NCBI RefSeq assembly: GCF_001540865.1
Contig: NC_033621.1
Location: forward strand, 23,352,421-23,416,420
From: Ananas comosus
Taxonomy: Eukaryota > Streptophyta > Magnoliopsida > Poales > Bromeliaceae
DNA length: 64,000 nucleotides
Reading direction: 5' to 3'
This document shows, one piece after another, positions 32,604 through 46,394 of this stretch. The notes beneath the pieces are model-generated. The model was given only the letters and a program-made list of their open reading frames with translations, did no database searches and was not told the origin of the DNA. How positions within the stretch are numbered: the stretch's first letter is position 1; each line of letters starts with the position of its first letter. The position numbers and the translations under genes were made by a program.

Positions 32604-34061
32604 CTATTCTAGAGTTTTGCACTGGAAATCCTAACCCTAGACCTTAGCCGCACCCCCAGCCACTCCATCTACCTCCCCTGCCCTAACTTCACGTACCCCG
32701 GCCGCCGACGCGCGTCTCCGACCGCCTTAGTTAGCTACTTCTCCTCCCTCTTTGTCTTTTTCATCTCCTCCACCACCCTTTCCTCTTTGTTTCTTGGCCG
32801 AGGGTGGTACTGCGCACCCCCTCCCTTGGTTCCCTCTTCTGCCGTCACTCCTGAACCCCGGCGATCCCTTCCGCTAGCCGCCGCCGCCCAGAGCGCCGCC
32901 GCTGCCGCTCCAGCCGCCTACAGCCACCTAGCCCAAGCCCAGGCCGAGCAGATTGTGCGGCCTCATCCTCACCCAGCAACCGCCTGAGACCACCCCGGCC
33001 ATCCTCCCCGGAGCTCCAGCAACCTTCCTGCCGGCCGCCGCCGCCCCAGCGGGCCGCCGCCGCCGCCTCCGCCTCGGCCAGCTACAGCTGTCCCAGACCT
33101 GTGCAGGCCGAGGCAAGCCGCGTCTTCGACCCCCGCGTCGCCGCCGCTCGGGGCCATGCCCGAGGCAGCCCTCCGGCCTCCAGCAACCCTCTGCCGCCGT
33201 CCCTAAGCTTCCCGGCCGCCGCCGTGGCCGCCATTGCTCTGGAACCCGAGCCCTAGCCCGTGCGGGCTCAGGCTGCTCAGCTGCTGCCGCAGCCGCACCT
33301 CGCCGCCGGCTAAGGTGAGCCCTGTGCTCCTATCTTCACCCGTACCCATCCTTGGCCCCCGAGCGCATTGCCGTGCCGCCGGAAGCCGGCCGGAGCAAGC
33401 TTGCTCCGGCTAAGCCCGAAATAGGGCTATTCCTTGGCGGTTTGCTGTTCCTAGCAACCCGAGCCTCCCGGATCTTTGCGGAAGGGAGCACGATGATCGT
33501 GGAAAATTTTTAATCATCTGCTCACCTTAGATTGTGTTAGGGAGACTTCGTTCCACTGTTTTGGCGGTGTCGACCCTGTGGAGCCTTTTTGGCTGCTGTT
33601 GCGGGTTTGCGCGCACTTTTTCGGCGATCAGAGGTTGTCCTGATGCCTCCGGAGGTGAGCACGGTGATCGCTGGTCTGTCCTGATCACAGTTCTCACCTT
33701 ACTTTGGATCAGCGGATGTCGTATTGGCCTGTTCGGCGCGATTTTCCCTGACTGCGCGCTGTTCGCAAAACCTTCGGGTTGCTCCCGCGCCTCCCACCGT
33801 GAGCCGTTGTGCTCCAGATCATGAGCACGACCTCCGGCACATCGAGACCTGTTAGTACGTGTCTCGGCAGACCTTGGAAGTCCTCGGTTTGCATGAACCA
33901 GCCACTTAATCGCTCAAATTACATGAAATGATATGATTTTATGTAATTAGAGGGACTTTTGTACAATTGTGCACCCTAGGGCCACTGTGGATAGTGTGTA
34001 TGAGTGTGTTTGACCTTTGGACTGATTGTCCATGTCCTGTAGCTTTTGCGGAAATCGAAAA

Positions 34062-34476
34062 GTAGATTTCGGTGCGTTTTTCGGCAAAATTCGCCGAAAG
34101 AACGCGGTTTCAGTTCGGATTTCTTCCGACGTGGTTTGTTTATCCTGTGAATTATCGCTGAGCCTTGTTGGCTGGTCACCATCATCATTTTATGTGTTCA
34201 GTGATGATGGATGAGCGACGGTGGGTTTCAGTGTCGAAATAGACGCTTCCGGGAACCCGTATTCGTANAGGTCGATTTCGGTGCGTTTTTCGGCGAAATT
34301 CGCCGAAAGAACGCGGTTTCAGTTCGGATTCTTTCCGACGGTGTTTGGTTGCTTCGTGTTTTGTCGCTGAGCCTTGTTGGCTGGTCACCATCATCATTTT
34401 ATGTGTTCAGTGATGATGGATGAGCGACGGTGGGTTTCAGTGTCGAAATAGACGCTTCCGGGAACCCGTATTCGTA
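34062..34476 (+). repeat. Near-duplicate of about 207 bp around a single N at 34268
   Basis: 34062-34267 and 34269-34476 are nearly the same sequence: GATTTCGGTGCGTTTTTCGG at the start, CCCGTATTCGTA at the end. They meet at one N. As at 28015, this suggests an unmerged contig overlap. The small differences could be two alleles or two LTR copies. Confidence 0.7.
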
Positions 34477-35954
34477 TAATTATTCGGCTATAATTGTGTA
34501 GTAGTATTATCTTGTGTTTGCTGCAAAGACATCCAAATTGGTGTGTTTTGTGGCAGCGGGTGACTCGTGGTACGAGTCGGTGAGTTTCGGGACACTTAGT
34601 GGGTCCCGACGGTGTCCCGGTGTGGTTTTCGGGACTTTCGGTGAGTTACGGTGATCGGTTTTGGAAAACCGATTACGGGGATCTTGTGTGGGGGGTTTGT
34701 GAGTCTCGTGCTTTGGGTTAGTGGCTTGGATACTGACCTGGTGGATCTTCTTAGGTCCGATAGACTCTGTGCGTACCCAGTGTTCCGACGCGACAGTGAC
34801 AGGTGGGTGCTTTGAGCTAGTAGTCGGTGAGATCGTTTCACCCTTCCTCTGTTCTTTCATATCAGTATCGTAGTCTCTACATGTCAGTTGATTGTTTATC
34901 GTTTGTTTATCGTATCTCATATATTGCATTTGGATAGTTGTGGATAGGCATGTAGAGCAGGTTGCATATATATTGTATCTCTGTGGACCTTAGGTCTAGG
35001 CAACACATCGACTCCTTTGTCGTGTGTTTCAATCTAGTTGATCGTGGTTCGGCGTTGTACGCCCTTGCATCTGGCTTCGGCCAAGGCACCGGTCTCTTTT
35101 TGTCGGTTTTCGTTTTGAACATATTAGCATGATTTAGCCACAGCACTATGTATTCTAGACACTAGGTTGGTTTGGCCACCAACCAAGGGGTGTACGTATC
35201 CGGATAGGTCGTCGGTGACGCATGAATAAGTTGACAGTGTCTGCTCTGTGACAGGCAACGCTTGAGGTCGATGGACCAATATAGTAGTATCAGATTGGGT
35301 TTGATTTTGGACTATTTACCCTTAAGGCATCCGTTCAGTTGAGTTTTTATTACAGTAGTAGTTTCATTCTTGCTCAGTTATTATCATGTTTCTATTACTA
35401 CTGTAGTTGCTCTTATATCACATCATGTTCATATCTGTTGTTCTATCTCCTTTTATTTTCAGTGATTACGGCTTGCCTTCATGACTCTGTCATACCCACT
35501 GAAAAACCATGGTTGCGGTTTCTCACCCCCCATTCCTCCAGGTGACATGGACGAGGAGTTGGTATTTGGGCTCGATGGGAGGACGATCTAGCTAGTCGGC
35601 AGTAGCGACCGTCACCCTGGTTATATTTCTTCCCTATTTAGTTGTTGTTAATAATAAATGGTTCAGTTAGATGTTTGAATGTTTGTGATTTTTGTTATGT
35701 ATGATTAGAGATTTTGTGGATCACTGGTTTTGGTTTTATAAATATTCAGTTCTCGGATTTGTGTATATATACATATTTACGCATCGTGGTTTTCTACCCC
35801 TCGAGGTAGTTGATTTTCAAAATAGAGTTTCCGAGTGGGAAACAGTTTTAAAAAGGTTTTCGAATGGTTTTCAGGAATGAATGAATTAGAGTTTAAAAAC
35901 AAAGTTTCCGTGTGGGGAGCACTTTTAAATAGGCTATTTGTTGTATTGTGCATT

Positions 35955-36282
35955 TGCCACGCCCCGGATGTCTCGTTCCCCGGGCACGCCGACAAATCCG
36001 CCGTATACAAAGAAATTTTTCCTATATACGAAGCGACAGCTGTACCTGTAAATCAAACACTACTACGAACAGTAGTAGAGAGCTGCTAGAGAAAACAGAA
36101 ACTAAACAAACTGAGTTTCATATACATAGTCCAAATCCAAAATACAGAGCTACTCGCACTGGCGAGTTAAGTCTACTATGTACAGAAACTCGAAACAAAA
36201 CATCTACCTGCAATAGGGGCACCTCTAGCTCAGCACGACGGGTAGGGCTCTAACTCGCGACGCCCTTGCCTCGATCCTGATC
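35955..36282 (-). mobile_element. Family D LTR 3' end, minus strand, cut by the 9.6-kb block
   Basis: It starts TGCCACGCCCCGGATG (reverse complement of an LTR end) and matches 59795-60127. On the minus strand it contains the codons for DRGKGVAS and TAG (36250-36276), as in the other LTR families. Similarity stops at 36282, exactly where the duplicated block begins. Confidence 0.65.
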
Positions 36283-39200
36283 GCACATGATTACTTAGTC
36301 TCGCTTACAATCCTAAATTTTATATTTTAGTATAAATAATTGTGAAATTTACTAATTTGGATAGATATAAGGTTTATTAGGTTAAACTGTCAGGCGGGAG
36401 AGGATAGACTCAATACTCGGATCCTTTAGAGTTTAAAAGATAGCGGAAGCGTACTGGAATGGTTCTTTTTAAAAGAAAAGCATGCCCCAGAGTATGTAGA
36501 CTCAGTACTTAGTCAAGTATCTGGACGATGTCCATCTGGTTCACACAGGTACACGTGTAATCGCGGGTGTGTTTATGGTTCAGAAGTATAATTTACACAA
36601 TTTCCACCTGTATGCTCCATTCGCATCATCTGACTTTATTGTAGTACGTGTTTTATTTACCTGCATCTATACTTGTACATGCTCCTTACCTTTAGTCAGC
36701 CATCTTGTTACAGTCTACGATATTATTCTATCTTTAGTTCTCTGTTTATTGTGTAGCTCTTTTTTGTTATCGGTGGTACTTCGCTCTTCGGCTTGCCGAG
36801 GATTGGACCCGACGCGTGGTGGAGGGGTGAGACATGGTTTATAGTTCGAGCCCCTCATACTCCACCAGCCACCATTTTTTCAGAGGTATATGGCAGGCGA
36901 TGGTGTATTGGACCGAACGTGATAGGTCACGTTCGTACCGGTGGTTAACCAGATAGAGCTAGTTACCGACCAAGCGGTGTTGCGCGGTTATATGTTCTAC
37001 CCTTTCTGTATTTACAGGTCGGAATGTTTCGTGTTACGTTGTTTGATGGTGATTTCAGTCTACCTTTATGACATAGTGAACAAGATGATCTCTTGTTTTT
37101 TAAAAATAAAGAAGGTTTTTAACTGTATCTTAAAGGGGCACCCTAAAATATGTAAATAGATTTTGAATTCACCGTTGTATGAAAACGCTTTGGGCGTTTT
37201 TTTACTTTCTAATCTCCAACTACCATTTATTTGATAGGTGGTGGATGGATATCTGTAGAGTGTAGAGCAAACGCCAAGCAGCTTTGACCACGATTGTAAA
37301 AGAAGTAATATTGCATTGGACACTATTTTTCGAACATGGATCGAACTTTGAGTAAAAATGATAGTAATTACCTTCTAAAATGAGTGCATTCATTATACAG
37401 ATTTATGGCATAGTAGCAGTTTCCTATTTATGTCATTACGTTAGATATCGTATGCTATCTACATCTATTCTATATATGTTCATTCAATCACAACTCATCT
37501 TGCATTCATATTTGTACGATTCCTAAGCTGAGATGAAAGATCGGCGGACAAATTCATAGAAAAAATTGTTTTGGGACAAGGGGGCTGTTCCCCATACAGG
37601 ATTTTCTTTAAAAACCGTAGGCAGCGGGTGGAGAAATTTTATTTTTAAAAAATCCAGAAGTCACATTTTAAATGTAATATCTGACACTAAACCAAGCTAA
37701 ATATACATGACTAGAAAATAAGAAGGGTAAGAAACACCGAACAATGGTCGGAAGTTTATCGGACACTCGAACGTACCTCAGTCTCCACTGGAACCTATGG
37801 GAAGAATGCTCACCCACCTTCATTTATAATCGCCTGCACCGAGTCCTTGAAAAAAGATGGTGGGTGGCAGGGAGTCGTAGAGCGAGGAGATACGAACCAG
37901 ATAACCACTGTCTCCCCTCCCAGTGCAAGCGGGCATTCCGTTACCGCGCCGAAGAAGGCGAGGAGTATCCGGATCAGAAAGCATACAACAGACGGGAACT
38001 AGATAGAGATTGAACAGTATGGTAAGATAAAGATGCCTGTATAGTAAGTGAGCTGAACAGTATCAGATGCAGGTAAATAAAAACGTAGCTACATAGATAA
38101 GAATGTACTGAATAACATACGCCTTGTTTGCATGCGTCAAACTGCGATAAGCTCAAAGTACCAATCTGTACCCTATTGGTCGAAGACTTGCAGGCCCATG
38201 CCACACTGCTACCTGTCCTGACTCGCAATTTTGAGCCTGGGTCAGCAAGAATACCTGCCCTGACGCAATTAGCGTTTGGGTCAGAAGCACACGACATATA
38301 GAGGGGTACCTGACGCCTCGCAATGAGAAGGCTGGGTTGGGGCAGAAGCATATACGCCTCGCGGATAAAGCCTGGCTCAGGAGTTGAATCCACATTTTCG
38401 GAAAGAACACCCTCTGTGCGTGGATCAGAACCGAGTGGTGTGCGGGTGAATGCGTACTGCAGTGGCGATCATGTTAGTATGCAAAGAATCGTCGGGCAAC
38501 TAGCGCAATCGCCCTCAGGGCTCACCGACCGTATAGGCATGCAGCACGTAATGGGACGGTATGTCAAGATAGAAGTGTAGAACGGTCGACGAAGGGAGGT
38601 CATAAGTAGAGGATATGACTCGCAATCAATGTCGCAAGTATAGGCTATGACTCGAGCAAATCATTACAGGTATAGATAATGAACTGACATCATGTCATTC
38701 AGGTTATGGATATGAACTCGACCAATCATGTCCAAGTATAGGTATGAATCGACCATCATGTCAAAGTATTATAATCTTAGAATAACGGTCGGCACTACGC
38801 GACAATCCTCAGGAACGACTCACGGTCGGTCGGACAACAGAAGTCAAGGGGGCGTCACCAGGTCACATCGAGGGGATACAGGAACCACACAGGTAAGAAT
38901 GTAGAGAGATGAACAACGTCGACAACCAGGGTCATGGAGATCACATAGCGAGATCAGACAATCAATCATAAATTAATATAAGATAAAGTCTACTCTACTA
39001 TACAATGATACTACAGCTGGCAACATTAAGTAGGTAAGTTAAGGAAACAGCATGGGTGCAAGGTCGTCAATGGATTATTGGTAAAGAGTAGGTAAACAAG
39101 GGGTAAAGGAAACGTACACCGAGCGAGTGCACCACTTACCACGCGGCGAGGGGCGGAGCCCACTGTGTTAAACTGTCGCGCCTGTTAGTGACTGAAAAGA

Positions 39201-42200
39201 ACATAACAGGAGTAAGGTGGGTGTTATCACTGGGTTAGTGTGTAATTCCGAAATAAAGTAACGCTGAAGGCATACCCCACAATTAAGCCACGAGATCGCG
39301 GTTTCCAAGGCGATTAGACAGCGAAGCCCGGGAAAACGCACCGGAACTTCACCGATCTGTGAAGCCGTCTGTTTCCAAAACCACGAGAACGATGGGTGAC
39401 ACCAGCGAGATGGGCTCAGCGATGAAACAAATGATCCCGGGTGATCCTTGGCTGATGAGGGTAGCTACCTTCCTTTTTTGCCACATGTAGCTTACACTAG
39501 TTTTGAGAATTTCACCCCTCGGTAGGTGAAAACGGTATCTATCGGTTGTTTGGAGAGCTGATTGCCGAAATGTAAAAATTAAAAAATATCAACAGTATTT
39601 CTCCTGAGAGAAGAATGTTGAACATTAATTGTACACCTGCAAACTGATCTTTGCTAGACTAGAATATGTAGAAATGTCTTCTGATGCCTTTCACTTATAG
39701 TGTCTATAATTGCCCCAATAGTCTGCCTGGTTGTGTTAGTTGGCACTGTTTGTGCTCCTCTAGGGACTCTCGCTGTACATTAGAATTACTTAAATTCCGC
39801 TGGCGATAAATAGTCTGTTACTCGATCTATCAATGTTGCAGCCTTTGAGGCGGACGCAGGGAAGTGTGTGTGTCATCAGTAGCACCATGCAGGAGCCTCT
39901 GCCCCGGCCTATATTTAACCGGGCAAGTTCGCTCGGCATATATTTCATTGTCCGGCCGGGACAGTACCGTTCCCGACGCTTTTGATGGTCGTTTACGAAA
40001 ACAGAGGGATCAAAATCAGCCAAAGATCATATAACTGGACAGAGTTTCCCTATGGCACGTCCTAGGCGTCGCAATCTGTCAAAGAGCTGAAGTGTCCAAC
40101 AGAATCTATATGAATCAGATCTGGCGATAAGGCCGCCAAGTATCGATTAGACATAAAATACCAAACTTATACTCCTGATAATAAGCAAATTGAATTTACA
40201 TATAAATCACCTTGTGATAGCATCACTCATTTAGTTCGTTTTGAACATTTGCTAAACTTCTCACAAGCTACACAATCACATTATTACATTTAATACAGTT
40301 GGTCATTGTCGACTCAATTCTAAACCCCGTAGACGCGGCACCTGCATGTACTCGGGGTACTGCTATTCAGTCTCTGGCGAGCGAGCGCGGCCTATCTGGA
40401 CGGCAGCTACCAACGCATTTTGTCTAGAGAACCGCCCTGCCGCTCATTGCCGAACTTGAAAACACTCCCCAAAATCAATAAAAGTTGTGCCGGGGAGAAC
40501 CAACTCTATGTTCGCCAGTTGTACGGCTACCTAAAGCGGAAAGCGGCTTCCGACCAGATCTGAGATAACCTCTTGAAGGAGGTCAGCTGGCAACATCATG
40601 TTAGGTTCGAAATATAACAACAAAATATACTATTCAAATTGAATACATGCCTGCCCTCACAATATGCGATATGAAAAATCATGCAACATATGTTGATCAA
40701 TGTGTTCTACATATTCTAGCTTGGCTAATCCTTAGCTCATAACTTCACTCTAAAGTCCTGATCTCCAGCACTTAGATCTACACTCAAGGTCTACTGGCTT
40801 CTAAGGTCTCTGATACCTCAGCTTAGCCTCTTTCGACTCAGCTTATTTCAACATGTGGTTCGGCACTACGCTCGCGCTGAAAAGCGAACAAATACTAATG
40901 CCATCGCAGACCCGCTCGGAAGCGTAATCAGCAACGAGCGGATATTGTCCGCTCCGCACTATGGTCTGACACTCAACACAGCCAAACATGCCGTTATTGC
41001 CATAACAGAGGAGTTAGGAGGGCTCCGTAGGCCGTCGGTTCTCGTGACTTAGTCGCTTCCGCGGCGGAGATCGTCACACACGCTGAACCCGGCCTCAAGC
41101 CCAGGGTTGACACTAGCATCTCTCCGCGGCGGGGCCGGAAACAACGGTTGCACTTACCAGCGAGGGAGGACATCAGATTCGTGTCCAATGCTGTAGAGAG
41201 GACCAGTACTAATCTGGCGGGGGGCGGAACTAATCGCAACGGCTCGACCCAACGATCAATCCAAAAGTGTTTCAGTACACGACTCAAGCAACTGCGGGCG
41301 ACAAGTATCGTACCTAACCCCCCAGCAAAATGGTTTCAGGTCAAATCCGGCGTCTTGTCACAATCCGGCGTTAAACCATCCGCGGTGAAAGAATCGTGGC
41401 ACACGCCAGGATAAGGTTCAAGCCATCGGCGGTAGATCCAATGGCTCGCCCCAGTTCCTCCCTAGTAGCAATCTCGACGGCGAAAACTTGCCACTGCCTT
41501 AGCCGTTGGATACCAAGGGTCATCACAATTCCTGGGATTCCATCCACTTCCAAGGTCAAGGGTCCATAACAACCCTATGCTATAAGACCTGCACAGTCCT
41601 AGGTGGCTAATACCACTACACTTAACAACCTAGGTTCAATACCACGCTAGAGTTCAAAGTCTCAGTCACGTGACCTAGTAAAGCGTATTCTATATCATTC
41701 TCTTACCTAGATGTACAACTTCTAGGCTTCACTTGTTCGACCTATGTTACCAACACTAGGTCGACTGCTACACACCGTAGAATTGTTCGACGCTACGTCA
41801 CTTAGTTTAACCTATGTTCTTACATAGGTTACGTGCTACCGATCTACCTGATATCCTAGTTTCCAATCGCAGCCTACCATAAAGTTCGCATGTCAATCAA
41901 CTGCTACTTCTTCTAGAGTATCATCTAGTTCACATGCATATCTACTGCATTTATCACCAATGCTAATTTATGCCATTTTAGATCTCTTACATCATTTATA
42001 TGCATCATACTTAGCATTTTACCATCATGCTCATCTTTGTCATTTGTTAACATGCATCAATATGAATTCACTTACTAGACATTACAGGCGATCCTGTCGC
42101 TTCCGGTAAGCACAACCCACCTTAGCTGCCTCTCCGATTGCTTTGTCGACACTTGCAACGGCCTCTCGCGTACTCGACACCCGTTTTGGCCGAATCTGTG

Positions 42201-45200
42201 AGAAAGGTGTGAGCTCCAACGCGCGCGCTTTGGCAGCTCCGAGAAATTAAAGTCTTCGCTTCTGTTTACGCGCTCGGACCAAAATCTCGCATTTTATTAC
42301 GTCGACCTTCGACCTCTTCGTCAAAAACGAAGCAGGCTTGCTCGACCTTATTCTGCCGATAATCTGTCTAGACCCGAGCCCTCGGCAAGGGCATGCTCAA
42401 TACTTCGGACTGTCCCTACGATGTTTATAACAAACCAGTAGGTTGTTCGAGAGCATTGGCGGTCAAATGAGCTATCAAACCGCTCAACAATGACCTCTCG
42501 AACAAACTCGCGCGCATTTCGGCTGCCGGCCTAGCCAGTGTACTATAGCAAATCACCCAAAAAATCGAAAAAATCTATAAGGATGGGGAAATCCATCATG
42601 AGAATAGCATGCTAGGTGTCAAATAATTCCAATTGGTCAAAGATTCAATAAACCCTCTTCTAAAGATCTACCAGTGCAGAGACCTTATAAGCTTACCTAC
42701 CCAAGGAGCTCTAATGGTTGAGAGAGGAAGAGAAGAAGGAATGATCTACCTCCAAGTTCTACCCTTTCTCCTCTTCTCCTTCCCTTTTTTTCACTTCTTG
42801 TTCTCTTCTCTCTTCTTCTTTCCCTTTTTCTTTCTTCACGCAGAAGAGAGACGAGCGCCGCTTGAGAGTAAGTGGAAAAATGAGTAGAGAGAGAGCAGAG
42901 AGACCCATCTCATAAACCTCTATTGTAAACAATATGCATATAAGTCCCTCAACTTCTACTTGTGGCCACGTGCCCAGAATGGGCAGGACCCACGACAGTG
43001 CCCGCGGGACCGGCGAGCGCCAAAGGCCGGAAGCCTCCTCCCTCTTGGAGGGTGCTGCCTGCCTGCCAGACCGCCCCAGCTCCACGCCGGCAGAAACCGA
43101 TCTCTCACCTGCAGGGAGCGGGTGGCCTGCGGTGCCGCAAACCCTCAGCCTCGGGGGCAACCGGTCCCTCCCCTTCCTGGCGACGGGTCCCGAGAGCAAC
43201 CTCTCAGACCACGGTGTCAAAACGGAGCAGAAACTGCCCAAGAGCGCCCCCTCGCAGGTTTGTAAGACGCTTTGCTCTCGGCGCGGGGACTCCAGATTCC
43301 AAAGACTTGGGTTTCGTGCACTCCGACTTTTTCGAAGGCTACTCGCCTCGACAGTTAGTCAATCCGGTGCTGGAGTGGCAAGTACAGCACTCTCTTGCGA
43401 ATTTTGAGATGATTCACTTACGCCTTATTGCAGGTGGCGCCTCACGGGCTGGGAGAGGGCGCCGGGGTCGTTCGCCAGGCGCCCGAACCGCGCGCCAAGA
43501 TTGCGTACGGGGTGCTCTTGGGAGGCCGCGACGGGGGGGTCGGCGTGGGGCGACAGTTACGCCGCCGACTCACTTCTCAAAATCTTCATAGGTGATGGGC
43601 CGAACATGGGCACCTCGCGGCCACCGCTCACGTCCGCCGTAAGAAGGCGCTTGAGCGCAGGCAAATACTTCTTCGTCCTAGTGTAGATGACTCCGCGGAG
43701 GCGTCACTCACGTTGTGGGGAGCGACCACCCTGCCGCAAAACATGCTAACTTAAGTGGCAGCATCGGAGAGGCGGTGGCCAAGCGCCAATGGTCGAGATG
43801 AACCGATCTTCGGGCCAGCGGCCCCGTGCATTTGGGAAGAGTCCGGGGTTCCGGGGCACGCCACAGCGCAAACAGCGACAAGTTTTCCCTGATACAGGCG
43901 TATGCAATCAATAAATAAAGAGCCGCTGTCACCAATAGGAACAGTATTCAAACATTACAGATGCTCATAAGGAAGTATCAAAAATATAAACTACTTGCTA
44001 TTAGCTACCCGCAGCTTGCCGAGTCAACGACACTTCAATGACATTTACATCTCAATTCGATTTGCACCAACCCAATGCAATCTAAATTTTACAAGTTTAT
44101 CTACAAGCTTTTACTTCTTTCCTGTCACCTGTACCGCGTGAGCGAATGATTGTCCCGCCAGTGCGCCGTACCTCTATCTCGGCCTCTGAGTACGGCGTAT
44201 CTATGGAGCTACGGTCCTGCCTCGGCGCCGCCGCGCGCTAACGTGGCAAAGCTGTAGAGATCCCAAGAACAATGATGACTGGTGGAGAACCAATTCCATA
44301 ATTCGCGCATAGGATAGGCCCAGAGACGCCAAGGGGTTTAAAAGCAAGCCCGACAATTAGGTCCAGACGGCCAGGCACTGCGGAAATGTGTAGCTCCACA
44401 TCACATTAAGGAAGACAGATTGTGAGGAACTATACTACCACTCATTAAATAGCGTGCCATGGTCCTCACCACGGCATGTGGGTCGACTGAGGTGATTTGG
44501 CAATTCAAGGGTCCAAATTAAAAGCAATAATGTAAGCGCTTATCTTGCTGTCACGCCCGAGGCGCACCGGGAGGGACAAAAGGCATGGCCCTCGCGAAGC
44601 GCCGAAGAGAGCGTAGCGGGAGAATGTCTCGCCGGGGAACAACTGGCCCCAACCCGTGACTCACGAAGTATACACATATATAAGGTCTGGGTCTTATCCT
44701 TGCAACAGCAACAATATGAGATTAAGGAGCGAACCAATTACTTATGATTATCAGCAAAAAAAAAAATGTATAACCACTAATACTAGCAAAAGCAGTAGAG
44801 AGAAAAGAACTACTCAACTAAATAAAACATAAAGGTTAAACAATAGTCCATCTGTAGTACAACAAAAAAAAAGGGCCCCGACCGAATGTGCCTGTGCTGT
44901 GTAGTAGTATCATTGGAAAACAACTCTCAACCTCTCTCAAAAGAGAAAGCGAGGGACGCGAGGAGGTAGTACCGATCTATCAACTGCGTCCTCGATAACG
45001 AGCTAGCCGAGGCGTACCCTTTCCGCAGTCCTAGAACGTATGGCCCGAGGACTGTGGAAGGCTAGACGATGAAATGAGAGTCGATATAATAACGGAAAAA
45101 GAATTCGCCCCGCGGGCTGCCGACGGGGGGTGCATGCCTGCTGCGTGAACTATAATTTATAGTTGCCCAGTGGCAATTACTGACTCCAGGATCAACCGGA

Positions 45201-45866
45201 TGGCCCATCACCCACGCTCAGGCCAAAGAGAAGGTAATACACTAGTAGAATAGGCAATAATTATAACTCCCAGAATTGGAAAGTCAAATAAGTGAAATGC
45301 TAATGCACAAGTTAAACGCTGACGTATATCAATCATCATGTTTGAATATGCCAATGTCGGGAGCGGGCAAGGATAGGTGGATGAATACGTCGAATTGGCA
45401 GCAAGTATGACTAAGAGCGATGAGTAATTTTTATCAATCACTACAATGCTCCCAATATCTCAGAGCCACACTATGAGTATGTCCTAAATCAGGCTTAAGC
45501 TATGATCTTATTTTAGACTTGAAGTAATACAGGTAATTTAAGAGTTATGTCCAGAATTTCAATTGTTTGGGAACCTACAATGGAGGTGTTTTAGTCGGCT
45601 TGGCAATGGCCACAGACCTAAGTGACAGGTCTGTTTAGAGAAACTAGCTTTCAAAGTTAGTTCACATTCATATCACATTCCTTTAGGGAAATGGAGGATT
45701 TCCTATCTTTCCGCTTCAAGCCACAACCCCCGGGTCAATAGATCAATGGGGTTTCATGTTCTGATGTTCCCGATTACGCCCCGAGCGATCATTAAGTTAC
45801 AGGCACGGAAGTTATCTTATGTGCCTAAAGTTCTTCCCGGGTCTACGTTCAGTTTGTGGGCAAAAC
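36283..45866. repeat. 9,584-bp duplicated block, copy 1
   Basis: Every stretch I compared is identical to 48907-58490 at a constant offset of 12,624. No intact gene is present. Parts read like error-rich versions of LTRs seen elsewhere: about 42700-43420 resembles a minus-strand family B LTR (pyrimidine tract, ACCGG remnants, CTTTTTCGAAGG for CTTTCCGAAGG). About 44551-45660 resembles a minus-strand family A LTR (TGTCACGCCC, GAACTATAATTTATAGTT, AGGACTGCGGAAAGGG). The rest (about 36300-42600) is mostly unassigned, with some LTR-like repeats near 38590-38790. Its many small open frames are not genes. Confidence 0.9.
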
Positions 45867-46394
45867 GCAGGTGCATTAAAATATTACTGACTTTTGCGAA
45901 TTCCGATTTTTCACTGCTCGACCCTTAGCGAAATTTCTACGTTTTCTTAAATCCGTCACTGATTTTCATCACAGCGCGCATCGCGTTCAGCAGCGGAGAC
46001 GAAACAGTGTGAATTCGCTTCACCTCGATCAACACGGTTTCACGACACATCCAATTTCTTTCCAAATAAAAACTAACACTAATACATATAACATTAAATT
46101 TTTGGGATTTTCTCGAACTGCTGCGTTCAAACTCAAATCCAAGCCCAATGTTCCGAAAGCATGAACCGGTCGAAACGAGCTATTGGATCGCTGATGAACG
46201 GGTCCGATACGCGTAGAAAGCCAACTCTACTCGCTGTGGCTCACGAAAACGGGTATATATCACTTAAGTGAAATTAAAAATCGCGTAATTTCTCTTTAGT
46301 CATTTTCTCTGAACTTGAGGTGTTATGTAATTAATTAACACATAACATCCGTCAACAGAGAGTTTAGTTGACTGTAAAAAATCTCAGTCCTTAC
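45867..46394 (-). mobile_element. Family D LTR start region, error-rich copy
   Basis: The reverse complement aligns to 31923 onward and, with many one-base indels, to 58491-59054. The LTR start (AAATCTCAGTCCTTAC in reverse) is at 46394. The indel pattern, often in homopolymers, looks like raw long-read error more than mutation. Confidence 0.6.

Larger units (their letters stand above)
31923..35954 (+). mobile_element. Family D LTR-like sequence with own promoter, plus strand
   Basis: It starts TGTAAGGACCGAGATTTT; the same start occurs in reverse at 59054 and 46394. It holds a TATATATAAG box (32594-32603), a GC-rich leader (about 32640-33314) ending in AAG|GTGAGC, and T-rich intron-like DNA downstream. 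Near 35500 it carries the CCCACTG...TTTCTCACCCCCC motif seen near the ends of the other LTR families. A true LTR end (CGTGACA) is not reached: at 35955 an inverted family D end follows. The long Pro/Ala/Arg-rich frames in the leader are composition effects and I do not call them genes. Confidence 0.65.

Noticed and set aside
32953..33318. 121-codon Pro/Ala/Arg-rich frame
   Set aside because: GC-rich LTR leader; open frames in several phases, none with a recognisable domain, and the frame stops right at the donor-like site.
38590..38790. CRISPR-like spaced repeats (recurring AAGTATAGG.TATGA and ATCATGTC words)
   Set aside because: Imperfect short repeats without constant repeat or spacer length in eukaryotic LTR-like DNA.
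42759..43591. 160-209 codon open frames in both copies of the block
   Set aside because: They overlay an error-rich family B LTR (minus); frames are fortuitous and repeated only because the block is duplicated.
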